Source of the DNA: Chryseomicrobium excrementi
GTDB taxonomy: Bacteria; Bacillota; Bacilli; Bacillales_A; Planococcaceae
NCBI RefSeq assembly: GCF_002798305.1
Contig: NZ_PCGR01000007.1
Location: forward strand, 1-39,290
Length of the DNA: 39,290 bases
Reading direction: 5' to 3'
A program made the position numbers and the translations under genes. This document shows positions 19,064 to 26,907 of the stretch, in pieces. Numbering within the stretch: position 1 is the stretch's first letter; each line of letters opens with the position of its first letter. Under the pieces are notes generated by a model, which was not told the DNA's origin, searched no databases, and saw nothing but the letters and a program-made list of their open reading frames with translations.

Positions 19064-19190
19064 GGTACCTGTGTATCAAACAATTCCAGCTATTCACTAT
19101 CATTCACTTTATATGCAGGAAAAGTGCCTATATATCAAGATATTTAGCAAAAATATTTAATTGTAGTGAATAGTGCCGTGCACAGGTACC
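19064..19190. mobile_element. 127-bp inverted-repeat element (MITE-like)
   Basis: The ends are a perfect 10-bp inverted repeat: GGTACCTGTG (19064-19073) and CACAGGTACC (19181-19190). A second nested pair, CTATTCACTA and TAGTGAATAG, lies inside. The interior is AT-rich and has no reading frame. This is the form of a miniature inverted-repeat transposable element, although no target duplication was identified and its parent transposon is unknown. It lies between the tatC stump and the hslO-like promoter. Confidence 0.65.
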
Positions 19191-19231
19191 CTTTCACAAA
19201 AAATAAATATCGTGAAAATTTTATTCTCCTC

Positions 19232-19262
19232 TTGAACCTTACGTAGGGTAATGTTTTATAGT
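19232..19262 (+). promoter_or_regulatory. MerR-type promoter/operator of the hslO-like gene
   Basis: TTGAAC (19232-19237) and TATAGT (19257-19262) are separated by 19 bp, which is too long for free sigma-A use but is the hallmark of MerR-activated promoters. Centred in the spacer is an imperfect dyad, ACCTTAC-GTAGGGT. The likely regulator is the TipA-like MerR protein encoded second in the same transcript, giving positive autoregulation. This is inference from architecture. Confidence 0.75.
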
Positions 19263-19300
19263 AAAGCTAGCTTACTTGTTCAAAAGGGGGGGGAATCGTT

Positions 19301-20161
19301 GTGCAAAATGCCATTGTTAAGGCATTAATTAAAGAAGAACAGATTCGTCTATATTTTATTGATAATTCCCAGTTGCTTCACGATATCTATGCCTTAAACC
19401 AGGAACTTCCTAAACCGCTTAAACTACTGTTAGGCAAAACGATATCAGCAATGAGCATACTCTCTGGTACGCTCAAAGGGAACCAGCGAATGAGCCTCCA
19501 GGTAACGTTGAGCAACACTCGCCATAAGATTTTTGCGGAAGCCGAAGCCAATGGAAATGTCAGAGGATACCTGAACGAGGAACTTTTGAGATCTTCTAAT
19601 ATAGAAGAAAAGTCTATGCAAGATTTGATTGGACCTTCTGGGATGATCCGTGTCATAAAGGGTTCTGAGATGAATCAATTCACCAGCATTACCGATATGC
19701 CAAATCAACATATCACGGATGATATCGCCAACTATATTGTGCAGAGTGATCAGACGCCGACCTATCTTTATTCCGACATTCAGTTGGATAAGGGAGGTTT
19801 CCTTCTTTCCAGCCATGCCCTATTTGCACAACTGCTTCCCAGTGCACCACCACATCTGCTTTCAGAAGTGAAAATGATTGTGAAAGCCAATCCGGATATT
19901 TTCAGTAAACTAAACGCTGAAGAAGCGAATGACAGCGAAGAAGTGTTAACCCAGTTGTTTGGGGATGCAAAAATTATTGGCCATAGCTCCAGTCAATTTT
20001 TCTGCGGATGCAGTAAAGAAATGTTCTATGGCATGCTATATTCATTGAGTGAAGAGGAAATCAAACGGAGCATTGAACGAAAGGAAGACATTGAAGCTCT
20101 TTGCCATATTTGCGGGAAAACCTACACGTTTGAGCAAAAGGAGATGCAGCAACTCTTCTAA
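19301..20161 (+). CDS. Hsp33 family redox-regulated chaperone (accessory paralogue)
   Basis: A 286-residue protein, near the usual 290 of Hsp33. The C-terminal zinc switch is intact: Cys235 and Cys237 in FFCGCSKEMF, and Cys268 and Cys271 in LCHICGKTY, i.e. CXC and CXXC separated by 30 residues. In Hsp33 oxidation of these cysteines releases zinc and activates holdase activity against unfolding proteins. LKGNQRMSLQV and GNVRGYLNEE match the N-terminal core, but many residues differ from housekeeping Hsp33, so this looks like a divergent second copy. The start is GTG at 19301 with a run of eight G as ribosome site. It lies behind a MerR-type promoter and 58 bp before a TipA-like regulator gene, inside an islet bounded by tatC repeats. 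Confidence 0.85.
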   Translation: MQNAIVKALIKEEQIRLYFIDNSQLLHDIYALNQELPKPLKLLLGKTISAMSILSGTLKGNQRMSLQVTLSNTRHKIFAEAEANGNVRGYLNEELLRSSNIEEKSMQDLIGPSGMIRVIKGSEMNQFTSITDMPNQHITDDIANYIVQSDQTPTYLYSDIQLDKGGFLLSSHALFAQLLPSAPPHLLSEVKMIVKANPDIFSKLNAEEANDSEEVLTQLFGDAKIIGHSSSQFFCGCSKEMFYGMLYSLSEEEIKRSIERKEDIEALCHICGKTYTFEQKEMQQLF

Positions 20162-20219
20162 CTTCGAATTTCTCGGTTTAGTTGGTGAATAGAAATGTTG
20201 TTAAATGGAGGCTAAGCGA

Positions 20220-20948
20220 ATGAAGGAACATTGGAAAGTCGGAGAAGTTGCGGAAATGGCGGGTTTAACGATTCGAACTTTACGCTATTACGATCAAATC
20301 TGTTTATTTTCACCTTCTCAGTATACGGAGTCAGGGCATCGGCTTTACACGAAAGCAGATTTGGTCCGTCTTCAGCCAATTTTGTCCTTAAAGCAGATGG
20401 GCATGTCGTTAGAAGAAATACAACTTCTGTTGTCTAATCCGGAGGAACAAACCGTTGCAGAGATTTTGCAAACCCAAATTTCCCGCGTCAAAAAAGAGAT
20501 AGAGGTTCAGCAAAAACTAGTAGCAGAGCTGGAAAATGCGTTATCGGCTGCACGCAGCAATCGGACCATGTCGATTCCAGAACTTACTAAATTAATGGAG
20601 GCGCTGAAAATGAATAAGGAAAAATACTTTTCGAAGCAGCAATTGGATACCATGGAAAGCAGATATGAGAATGCTGATAAACAACTCTTAAAGCAGGCCG
20701 AGCAAGAATTTAACGATCTTATCAAGGAAATACGTTTGGAAAAAGAAAAAGGCGCTTCTCCTTCCGATGAAAAAGTACAAGATTTAGCGAACAAATGGAA
20801 TGACATCGTGAATGCCTTTTCCGAAGACGATAAGACTTTCCGCAAGCAAGCCGAACATTTCCACGCCGAAAACCCAGGGAACGAACTGCAATATGAAATA
20901 GATGGCGAGCTATACCAATTTATCAATCAAGCTTTGAATCATAAGTGA
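20220..20948 (+). CDS. MerR family regulator with TipAS effector domain
   Basis: A 242-residue transcription factor. The start is the ATG at 20220 (MKEHWKVGEVAEMAG), with TGGAGG 8 bp upstream; the ATG at 20205 overlaps that ribosome site. Residues 4-75 form the winged helix with LTIRTLRYYDQICLFSPSQY and SGHRLYTKADL. A coiled coil follows (about 75-120). The C-terminal part, with YFSKQQLDTMESRY, is the TipAS-type effector pocket, which in other bacteria binds thiopeptides or varied drugs. This domain has no cysteine, so covalent capture of thiopeptides as in Streptomyces TipA is unlikely. It probably activates the 19-bp-spacer promoter ahead of the Hsp33-like gene. Confidence 0.88.
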   Translation: MKEHWKVGEVAEMAGLTIRTLRYYDQICLFSPSQYTESGHRLYTKADLVRLQPILSLKQMGMSLEEIQLLLSNPEEQTVAEILQTQISRVKKEIEVQQKLVAELENALSAARSNRTMSIPELTKLMEALKMNKEKYFSKQQLDTMESRYENADKQLLKQAEQEFNDLIKEIRLEKEKGASPSDEKVQDLANKWNDIVNAFSEDDKTFRKQAEHFHAENPGNELQYEIDGELYQFINQALNHK

Positions 20949-20960
20949 ATTTAAATGAAA

Positions 20961-21000
20961 GGAAGAGGAACAGCTGATAAGTTGGCTTCCCTCTTCCTTT
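20961..21000 (+). terminator. terminator of the hslO-merR unit
   Basis: GGAAGAGG (20961-20968) pairs with CCTCTTCC (20990-20997), followed by TTTCTTG. It lies 12 bp after the MerR stop codon. Confidence 0.75.
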
Positions 21001-21034
21001 CTTGTAATTTTAAAAGAAACTTCCGATAAATTCA

Positions 21035-21274
21035 TGCTATGTAAAAGGGATCACCCGGAGTATGTCGCGTGTCGGGAAGTGCATCGACAATGCGCCTATC
21101 GAGAGCTTCTTTGGTCATTTCAAATGCGAGAGCCATGAATTGAAGAAGTACAAAAGTTATGAGGATCTGGTCGAGGACATCGATCGCTATATGCGATTCT
21201 ATAACAAGGAACGCTATCAACAGAACTTAAACAACCTGGCACCGATAGAGTATCGATACCAGGTCGCAGCTTAG
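21035..21274 (+). pseudogene. IS3-family transposase OrfB, C-terminal fragment
   Basis: The frame continues upstream of the ATG at 21062 without a start (KGITRS before MSRVGKCIDN). SMSRVGKCIDNAPIESFFG carries the final catalytic Glu of the DDE integrase core, followed by YMRFYNKERYQQNLNNLAPIEYR, the standard C-terminus of IS3/IS150 transposases. About 200 N-terminal residues, including both catalytic Asp, are absent, so it is inactive. Confidence 0.85.
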
Positions 21275-21324
21275 GTCCACCCTATTTTCTTTTTTTACTG
21301 TCTACTTGACAGGGTGCAGTTCAA
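21035..21324 (+). mobile_element. 3' remnant of an IS3-family insertion sequence
   Basis: This holds the last part of an IS3-type transposase and the right end of the element. The terminal sequence on the minus strand begins TGAACTGCACCCTGTCAAGT, a typical IS3-family inverted repeat. The left end and most of the transposase are missing. Its outer end lies 4 bp from the repeated tatC-tail segment, so it marks the right border of the islet. Confidence 0.75.
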
Positions 21325-21328
21325 TGAA

Positions 21329-21404
21329 GGATGGCTTTCTTTATGCCTGTTGCATGCGCTGTTGTTCTTCAAGCTTCCGTTTTGCTTCAGCAGCCAAGTA
21401 CTTC
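21329..21404. repeat. right copy of the tatC-tail direct repeat
   Basis: Matches 18981-19057 with four substitutions and one single-base indel. This copy is part of intact tatC. The two copies enclose the 2.3 kb islet. Confidence 0.9.
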
Positions 21405-22108
21405 CGGTACCCCACCCTAGAAATCGCAATACTGATCTCGTAAAGAATGAATAATGGTACAGATGTAAATAGATGCGAAACGATGTCAGGTGGTGTAATG
21501 AACGCTGCAATGACGAACAATACAAAGTACGCCATCTTTCGAGCCTTCACTAACATTTGTGGATTCACTAACCCCAGTCGTGTTAAAAATAATAAGACGA
21601 TTGGCAGCTGGAAAATCACGCCGAACGGAAGAGTGATTTGAAAAATAAAGTTAAAGTAGTCATTGATACTGATGATTTGGGTAATCCCCAGTTCACCTGC
21701 CAGTCCTGTCATAAAGGACATCAAATACGGGAACAACAAAAAGTACGAAAACGCCACGCCACCTAAAAACAATAGGAAGGCAAACGGAATGTAGCTCAGT
21801 GTTGCACGGCGCTCTGGTTCATGAAGTCCTGGACTTACAAATGCCCATAATTGATAGAAAATAACGGGCGACGTAAAGGTGAACGCTAGGAAGAGCACCA
21901 CTTTTAAGTAAATTAAAAATGGGTCCATGACCTGTAACGCGTTTAATGTAATATTTTCAGCGGTTTCCGCGTTTTGAAGATAATTGATTAGTGGTTTGGC
22001 TAAAAAAAAGCTGCCAATCACAGCCACTGTTAAGAAAAGTACCATAACAAATAGCCGTTTTCGGAGCTCGTTTAAATGTTCCACCACTGTAAATTCATTT
22101 TTATTCAT
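21341..22108 (-). CDS. tatC: twin-arginine translocase subunit TatC
   Basis: A 255-residue membrane protein with six transmembrane helices, which recognises the twin-arginine signal of folded exported proteins together with TatA. VVEHLNELRKRLFV at the N-terminus and FYQLWAFVSPGLHEPERR in the first cytoplasmic loop are signature motifs. It pairs with tatA 16 bp upstream as in the tatAy-tatCy unit of B. subtilis. The former terminator shared with the CPBP gene has been displaced by the islet; no strong terminator was seen after its stop codon. Confidence 0.97.
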   Translation of the reverse strand: MNKNEFTVVEHLNELRKRLFVMVLFLTVAVIGSFFLAKPLINYLQNAETAENITLNALQVMDPFLIYLKVVLFLAFTFTSPVIFYQLWAFVSPGLHEPERRATLSYIPFAFLLFLGGVAFSYFLLFPYLMSFMTGLAGELGITQIISINDYFNFIFQITLPFGVIFQLPIVLLFLTRLGLVNPQMLVKARKMAYFVLFVIAAFITPPDIVSHLFTSVPLFILYEISIAISRVGYRKYLAAEAKRKLEEQQRMQQA

Positions 22109-22124
22109 GAATGAACATCCTAAC

Positions 22125-22319
22125 TTACTTAACGTCAGATTTCGGTGGATCTACTTTTTTCACGTCATCATCGTCGTCATCTGCTAAGCCTTTTGTAGCC
22201 GTTTTAAATTCACGAAGCGTAGAACCCATAGCTCGTCCTAGCTCAGGCAATTTTTTCGGCCCGAACAAAAGAAGTGCAACAATACCAATAACAATTAAGC
22301 TGATTGGACCTGCAGTCAT
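22125..22319 (-). CDS. tatA: twin-arginine translocase subunit TatA
   Basis: A 64-residue protein: one N-terminal membrane helix ([15 protein letters not shown]), the [14 protein letters not shown] hinge and amphipathic helix, then a charged tail with five Asp in a row. It oligomerises to form the Tat passage. The ATG at 22319 has AAGGAGGTG upstream; the in-frame GTG at 22328 abuts that site and is not used. It is followed by tatC. Confidence 0.96.
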   Translation of the reverse strand: MTAGPISLIVIGIVALLLFGPKKLPELGRAMGSTLREFKTATKGLADDDDDDVKKVDPPKSDVK

Positions 22320-22412
22320 TGCGGGCACCTCCTTAAGTAGTATGCCTTCATCTTACATCATTTGCTATCAATTTGCTATTTCTACACCAGGGCTAGATGT
22401 GACAGTTTTACG

Positions 22413-23048
22413 TCAACTATGATTTCGAATCAAATAGATAAGCGTTTGTAATTCTACAGACAAATCAATCGTCTGGACACGGATTGCTGGACTGACACTT
22501 AAACGGACTGGTGTAAAATTCAAGATTCCCTTGATGTCGGTAGACTCTAAACGAGTTGCCGTCTCTTGTGCTGTTCGACTTGGTACAGTCAAGATGCAAA
22601 GCTCCACACCGTACTCTGCGATTTTCTCTTCCAGTAAATCTGGGTGAAAAACGGGAATCCCTGATTTTTCTTCCCCTTCAGCTGATGCATGTGTGTCAAA
22701 GGCCACTACAATTTTTGTGTTGTGATTCTTTTGAAAATTGTAGTTGAGGAATGCCGTTCCTAAATTCCCTACTCCAATCAAAGCGACATTGGTAGCTTCA
22801 TCTTGATCAAGTGTCTGACGGAAGAACTGAAGCAAGTGCTCCACATCATAGCCATAGCCTTTCTTGCCGAGCGCACCGAAATGAGAAAAGTCTCGGCGGA
22901 TGGTTGCCGAATCAATGTTCATCGCATCGCTCAACTCTTGAGACGAGATTCGGGTCTGTCCTGCTTTATGGAAGTTCTGTAAAAACCGATAGTATAAAGG
23001 CAAGCGCTTTGTCGTCGCCTGCGGGATTTTGGATTTATCCACTGTCAC
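22413..23048 (-). CDS. rex: redox-sensing transcriptional repressor Rex
   Basis: A 211-residue repressor that reads the NADH/NAD+ ratio. The N-terminal winged helix has [12 protein letters not shown] and the recognition region [22 protein letters not shown]. The Rossmann domain has [12 protein letters not shown] (about 92-103) for NAD(H). High NADH releases it from promoters of fermentation and respiration genes. The start is GTG at 23048 with AGGAGG 8 bp upstream. Its neighbours ydiF and tatA match B. subtilis. Confidence 0.97.
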   Translation of the reverse strand: MTVDKSKIPQATTKRLPLYYRFLQNFHKAGQTRISSQELSDAMNIDSATIRRDFSHFGALGKKGYGYDVEHLLQFFRQTLDQDEATNVALIGVGNLGTAFLNYNFQKNHNTKIVVAFDTHASAEGEEKSGIPVFHPDLLEEKIAEYGVELCILTVPSRTAQETATRLESTDIKGILNFTPVRLSVSPAIRVQTIDLSVELQTLIYLIRNHS

Positions 23049-23075
23049 GCCATTCGCCTCCTGTAAATCAGCTTT

Positions 23076-23104
23076 ATCTTACACCGCTCCCGCCGTTCTG
23101 TAAA
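23076..23104 (-). promoter_or_regulatory. sigma-A promoter of rex
   Basis: The minus strand reads TTTACA (23099-23104), a 17-bp spacer and TAAGAT (23076-23081), about 28 bp before the GTG start. It diverges from the ydiF promoter. Confidence 0.75.
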
Positions 23105-23113
23105 GCGGTCGCA

Positions 23114-23142
23114 TTGCTCATCCAAGCGCTATCCAGTAAACT
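23114..23142 (+). promoter_or_regulatory. candidate sigma-A promoter of ydiF
   Basis: The plus strand reads TTGCTC (23114-23119), a 17-bp spacer and TAAACT (23137-23142), with ydiF starting 26 bp later. Confidence 0.6.
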
Positions 23143-23168
23143 AAATAGAGAGAATTGAGGTGGAATCC

Positions 23169-25103
23169 ATGATTGTATTACAGGTCCAAAATGTGACAAA
23201 ATCCTTCGCAGGTGAAGAGGTTTTAATAAATTGTAAATTAGAAGTGAAAGAACGCGAACGCGTTGCACTCGTCGGTCGCAATGGAGCAGGAAAATCCACA
23301 CTGTTGAAAATCATTGCTGGCGAGATGAGCTATGACTCTGGAAACATCGTGATTCCCAAAAATAAGACGTTTGGCTATTTGGAACAGCACTCCGGCCTTG
23401 ATAGCCCCTTATCTATTTGGGATGAGATGATGACAGTCTTTGAACCTTTGAAGCAACAAGAGCGTCGACTCAGAGATCTTGAGCACCAAATGGCCGATCC
23501 GGCAGTCTACGAAGATGCGGAAGCTTATGAAAAAGTGACTCAAGACTATGATCAATTGCAGCTCGACTTTAAAGATGCAGGCGGCTTTCGCTACGAGAGT
23601 GACACGAGGTCTGTGCTTCACGGCTTGCAGTTTTATCCGGAAGACTATGACAAACCGGTTCAGTCGTTATCTGGTGGCCAGCGAACTCGTCTAGCACTTG
23701 CCAAGCAGCTATTGATCCAACCGGACTTGCTGCTTCTTGATGAGCCAACGAACCACTTAGATATCGAGACACTCGCCTTCCTTGAAAGTTATTTAAAGGG
23801 GTATCCTGGTGCTATCGTCATCGTTTCCCATGACCGGTATTTCTTAGACCAAGTGACAACACTCGTCTACGAGATCTCTCGTCGTAAAATTACGCGATAT
23901 GTAGGGAATTACTCGGCGTATCTCGACCAGAAGGCGCTTGATTACGAGCGAGACGTCAAACAGTTTGAGCGAGAACAAGAAGAAAAGGCGAAGCTTGAAG
24001 ATTTTATTAGCCGCAACCTTGCCCGTGCTTCCACAACAAAAATGGCTCAGTCTCGCAGAAAAGTGCTCGAGAAGACCGATTGGATGGATTCTCCTTCAGG
24101 TGATGAAAAGTCCGCAGCTTTTGGCTTTTCGATTGAACGCGAAAGCGGCAATGATGTGTTACGTCTTGATCAAGTTGCTATTGGCTATGATCAGAAGATG
24201 GTCTCAAAAGGCATTTCATTCCCTATTTATAAGAAAGACCGAATCGCTCTAATCGGCCCAAACGGAATCGGTAAATCAACACTCCTCAAAACAGTGATGA
24301 AGAAATCGTCTCTATTAGATGGACAGATCCTCTATGGAACGAACGTACAGTTCGGGTATTACGACCAAGATCAAGCCGACTTGAAATCAACGAAGACGGT
24401 TCTTCAAGAGCTGTGGGATGAATGGCCGCTTATGAACGAGCGCGATGTACGTACAGCACTCGGACGCTTCCTGTTTTCAGGTGACGATGTGTTAAAGCCC
24501 GTGTCTTCCCTGTCCGGTGGGGAGAAGGCCCGACTTGCCCTTGCTAAACTGATGTTATTGAAAGCCAATACGCTTGTACTCGACGAGCCTACCAATCATT
24601 TAGATCTTGATAGCAAAGAAGTGCTCGAGAATGCGTTAATTGATTTCCCAGGAACCCTGTTGTTCGTCTCGCACGACCGGTACTTTATTAACCGAATTGC
24701 TACGAAAGTAGTAGAGTTATCGCCAACAGGTAGTGAACTCTATTTAGGAGATTACGATTACTATTTAGAGAAGAAACAAGAAGAACTTGAGCTCAAGCAA
24801 TTAGCTGCTGTAGAGAATCAAAGTACACGTGTATCGGAACCTATTGCTGCCACTACTCAAATTGACAAAAGTGCAAAAAAACGAGAGCGCCAAATCACGC
24901 GCAGAATCACAGAAATCGAAGAAGTGATGCACAAGCTGGAGACTCAGAAAAAGACGATCGAAGAGGAATTGTGTAAACCGGAGGTCTTTGGAAATCATGA
25001 GCAAGTTAGTGCGTTTAACTCCGAACTAGAAGCTCTTACTGATCAACATGATGAACTGTCTGTTGAATGGTTGGAACTGCAGGAAGAATTGGAAACATTA
25101 TAG
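23169..25103 (+). CDS. ydiF: ABC-F family ATPase YdiF
   Basis: A 644-residue soluble protein with two ABC ATPase domains and no membrane part. Domain 1 has Walker A GRNGAGKST, signature LSGGQRTRLALAKQ and LLLLDEPTNHLD. Domain 2 has GPNGIGKSTLLK, LSGGEKARLALAKL and LVLDEPTNHLD. Between them is the linker (about 245-300) that reaches the ribosomal P-site in ABC-F proteins, and the C-terminus is a coiled coil (from about 555). ABC-F proteins act on the ribosome as translation or quality factors, some giving antibiotic resistance; YdiF is a general member. The ATG at 23169 has GAGGTGG in front. Confidence 0.93.
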   Translation: MIVLQVQNVTKSFAGEEVLINCKLEVKERERVALVGRNGAGKSTLLKIIAGEMSYDSGNIVIPKNKTFGYLEQHSGLDSPLSIWDEMMTVFEPLKQQERRLRDLEHQMADPAVYEDAEAYEKVTQDYDQLQLDFKDAGGFRYESDTRSVLHGLQFYPEDYDKPVQSLSGGQRTRLALAKQLLIQPDLLLLDEPTNHLDIETLAFLESYLKGYPGAIVIVSHDRYFLDQVTTLVYEISRRKITRYVGNYSAYLDQKALDYERDVKQFEREQEEKAKLEDFISRNLARASTTKMAQSRRKVLEKTDWMDSPSGDEKSAAFGFSIERESGNDVLRLDQVAIGYDQKMVSKGISFPIYKKDRIALIGPNGIGKSTLLKTVMKKSSLLDGQILYGTNVQFGYYDQDQADLKSTKTVLQELWDEWPLMNERDVRTALGRFLFSGDDVLKPVSSLSGGEKARLALAKLMLLKANTLVLDEPTNHLDLDSKEVLENALIDFPGTLLFVSHDRYFINRIATKVVELSPTGSELYLGDYDYYLEKKQEELELKQLAAVENQSTRVSEPIAATTQIDKSAKKRERQITRRITEIEEVMHKLETQKKTIEEELCKPEVFGNHEQVSAFNSELEALTDQHDELSVEWLELQEELETL

Positions 25104-25104
25104 C

Positions 25105-25135
25105 AAGAGCCAGCATTCGTGCTGGTTCTTTTCTT
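25105..25135 (+). terminator. terminator of ydiF
   Basis: AAGAGCCAGCA and TGCTGGTTCTT form an 11-bp stem with a TTCG tetraloop, followed by TTCTTTTC. It lies directly after the ydiF stop. Confidence 0.9.
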
Positions 25136-25185
25136 TTCGACCCAATCCCCCTATATGTTGGTCAAGAGGCAATTTTAAAAAATTC

Positions 25186-25355
25186 TCTTCCACAGATTCA
25201 TACACAGATGAAATGGCTTTAAATAAACTATCAACAGACTTATACACATTATCCACACGCAAAAATGGTAGTTATTCACACACCTAATGAATAATCCACC
25301 ACAAGATGTTGTGTTATCCATAGTTACCCACAAGTTACTCACAGATTGTGCATAA
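25186..25355. promoter_or_regulatory. DnaA-box cluster between ydiF and tsaD
   Basis: Four sites match TTATNCACA exactly: TTATACACA at 25240-25248, TTATCCACA at 25249-25257 (directly abutting), TTATTCACA at 25272-25280, and TTATGCACA on the minus strand at 25347-25355. Near matches with one change are at 25198-25206, 25314-25322, 25324-25332 and 25335-25343, and weaker ones at 25186 and 25292. The intergenic region has no gene. To my knowledge B. subtilis has a DnaA-box cluster in the corresponding gcp-ydiF gap, which titrates DnaA and restrains replication initiation. Confidence 0.88.
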
Positions 25356-25415
25356 GTACAGACGTTCCCTCTTGACGAATCTCGTCACATTTGATAATCA
25401 TCTGTAATTTTTGTA

Positions 25416-25448
25416 ATAAAAAAGACCGTAGAAGATCTCTACAGTCTT
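25416..25448 (-). terminator. terminator of the tsa operon
   Basis: The minus strand gives an 11-bp stem (AAGACTGTAGA with TCTACGGTCTT) followed by TTTTTTA. The tsaD stop codon is within the hairpin. Confidence 0.88.
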
Positions 25449-26455
25449 GTCCAGCTAGTGAGAGGCATGCCCGGTCTTCCGTTCATCGCATAATCACTGC
25501 GCTCACCCGCTATTAATTTTGAGTAACCTGCTGCCGCGATCATCGCTGCATTGTCTGTGCAAAGCGGTAAACTTGGTACATAGAACGGGATTCCTTGTTT
25601 TTCAAAAGTAGCTTCTAAAGCCGATCGCAAGCCTTTATTGGCTGCAACCCCCCCTGCCGCGATGACCTGTTTCACACCGTATTCTTCAGCTGCTCGTCGC
25701 GTCTTCTCCACCACCACTTCCACCACACTTTGTTGGAAGCCAGCCGCTACATGTGAAGGATTGATTTCTTGCCCTTTTTGCTGCAAGTTGTGTTGGTAGT
25801 TGATTACCGCGGACTTCAAGCCGCTAAAGCTGAAATCATAAGAGCCTTCTTCTAACCAGACACGAGGAAACTCGACAGCACCATCACTTTGCTCTGCTAA
25901 TCGGTCAATATGCGGACCTCCTGGGTAAGGTAAGGACAGGACACGTGCCACTTTATCGTAAGCTTCTCCTGCTGCATCATCTCGAGTTTCCCCAATCTTT
26001 TCGAAATGGCCATCCTGCTGCATGACAATGAGTTCCGTATGACCACCTGAAATGACTAGAGAGAGCAAGGGAAACTCCATTGGATTTTCCAGTGCATTTG
26101 CATAAATGTGTCCTGCTATATGATGAACGCCAATCAAGGGAAGCTGATGCGCGAATGCAAATGCCTTCGCCGCTTGAATCCCAATAAGAAGCGCTCCTAC
26201 TAGACCTGGTCCTTCCGTTACAGCAACAGCATCGAGCTGCTTCGGTGTCAGTCCAGCCTCAGTAAGTGCTTGTTCAATCACAAGTGTAATTTGTTCCACA
26301 TGATGACGAGAAGCTACTTCCGGTACAACGCCACCAAAACGCTTGTGACTGTCAATCTGCGAGGCTACCACGTTGGAAACGATTGTCGTTCCATCTTTTA
26401 CGATAGCTGCCGCCGTCTCATCACAACTCGTCTCGATTCCTAATATATATGTCAT
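25439..26455 (-). CDS. tsaD: tRNA threonylcarbamoyltransferase TsaD
   Basis: A 338-residue catalytic subunit that transfers threonylcarbamoyl from its adenylate to A37 of ANN-decoding tRNAs (t6A). [14 protein letters not shown] starts the ASKHA fold, [10 protein letters not shown] holds the metal-binding His pair, and VISGGHTEL and [12 protein letters not shown] bind nucleotide. The ATG at 26455 overlaps the rimI stop by one base; an upstream in-frame start at 26470 lies inside rimI and has no better ribosome site. It is the last gene of the tsaE-tsaB-rimI-tsaD operon, so all partners of the late t6A complex except TsaC are here. Confidence 0.98.
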   Translation of the reverse strand: MTYILGIETSCDETAAAIVKDGTTIVSNVVASQIDSHKRFGGVVPEVASRHHVEQITLVIEQALTEAGLTPKQLDAVAVTEGPGLVGALLIGIQAAKAFAFAHQLPLIGVHHIAGHIYANALENPMEFPLLSLVISGGHTELIVMQQDGHFEKIGETRDDAAGEAYDKVARVLSLPYPGGPHIDRLAEQSDGAVEFPRVWLEEGSYDFSFSGLKSAVINYQHNLQQKGQEINPSHVAAGFQQSVVEVVVEKTRRAAEEYGVKQVIAAGGVAANKGLRSALEATFEKQGIPFYVPSLPLCTDNAAMIAAAGYSKLIAGERSDYAMNGRPGMPLTSWTRL

Positions 26456-26907
26456 TAAAATTCCACCCACATTACGAGCGCATCTTCATGCGTATCCGTA
26501 TAGTAATTTTTACGAATTCCACCGTCTTGGAATCCTAGTTTGCGGTACAGGTTTTGAGCGACATTATTCGTCACCCGGACTTCGAGTGTCATAATGCGTC
26601 CTCCGTGTTCTTTTGTGATACGCATGGCGTCTTTCATCAAGAGCTCTCCGTACCCTTTTCCTCTGCACGAAGATGTCACTGCCACATTGGTGATATGGCA
26701 CTCATCGGTGACTAACCACATCCCACAAAACGCCACGATATTTCCTGGCTCAAGCTCTCCGACGATATAGTAAGCAAATTTGTTTGCAAGCATCTCATTG
26801 ACGAAGGCTTCGCGTGTCCAAGGAGTCGGGAAGGCTTCTTTCTCTAATTCCCAAACACCATCTACGTCTTCTAATGTCATCTTTCGAAAAGTGATTCCGT
26901 TATTCAT
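26455..26907 (-). CDS. rimI: ribosomal protein S18-alanine N-acetyltransferase RimI
   Basis: A 150-residue GNAT enzyme. The acetyl-CoA site is seen in [20 protein letters not shown] (the R/QxxGxG/A loop), and [18 protein letters not shown] is the C-terminal signature shared by RimI proteins. It acetylates the N-terminal alanine of S18 in enteric bacteria; the role in Bacillales is less clear. It overlaps tsaB by 8 nt at its start and tsaD by one nt at its end. Confidence 0.92.
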   Translation of the reverse strand: MNNGITFRKMTLEDVDGVWELEKEAFPTPWTREAFVNEMLANKFAYYIVGELEPGNIVAFCGMWLVTDECHITNVAVTSSCRGKGYGELLMKDAMRITKEHGGRIMTLEVRVTNNVAQNLYRKLGFQDGGIRKNYYTDTHEDALVMWVEF

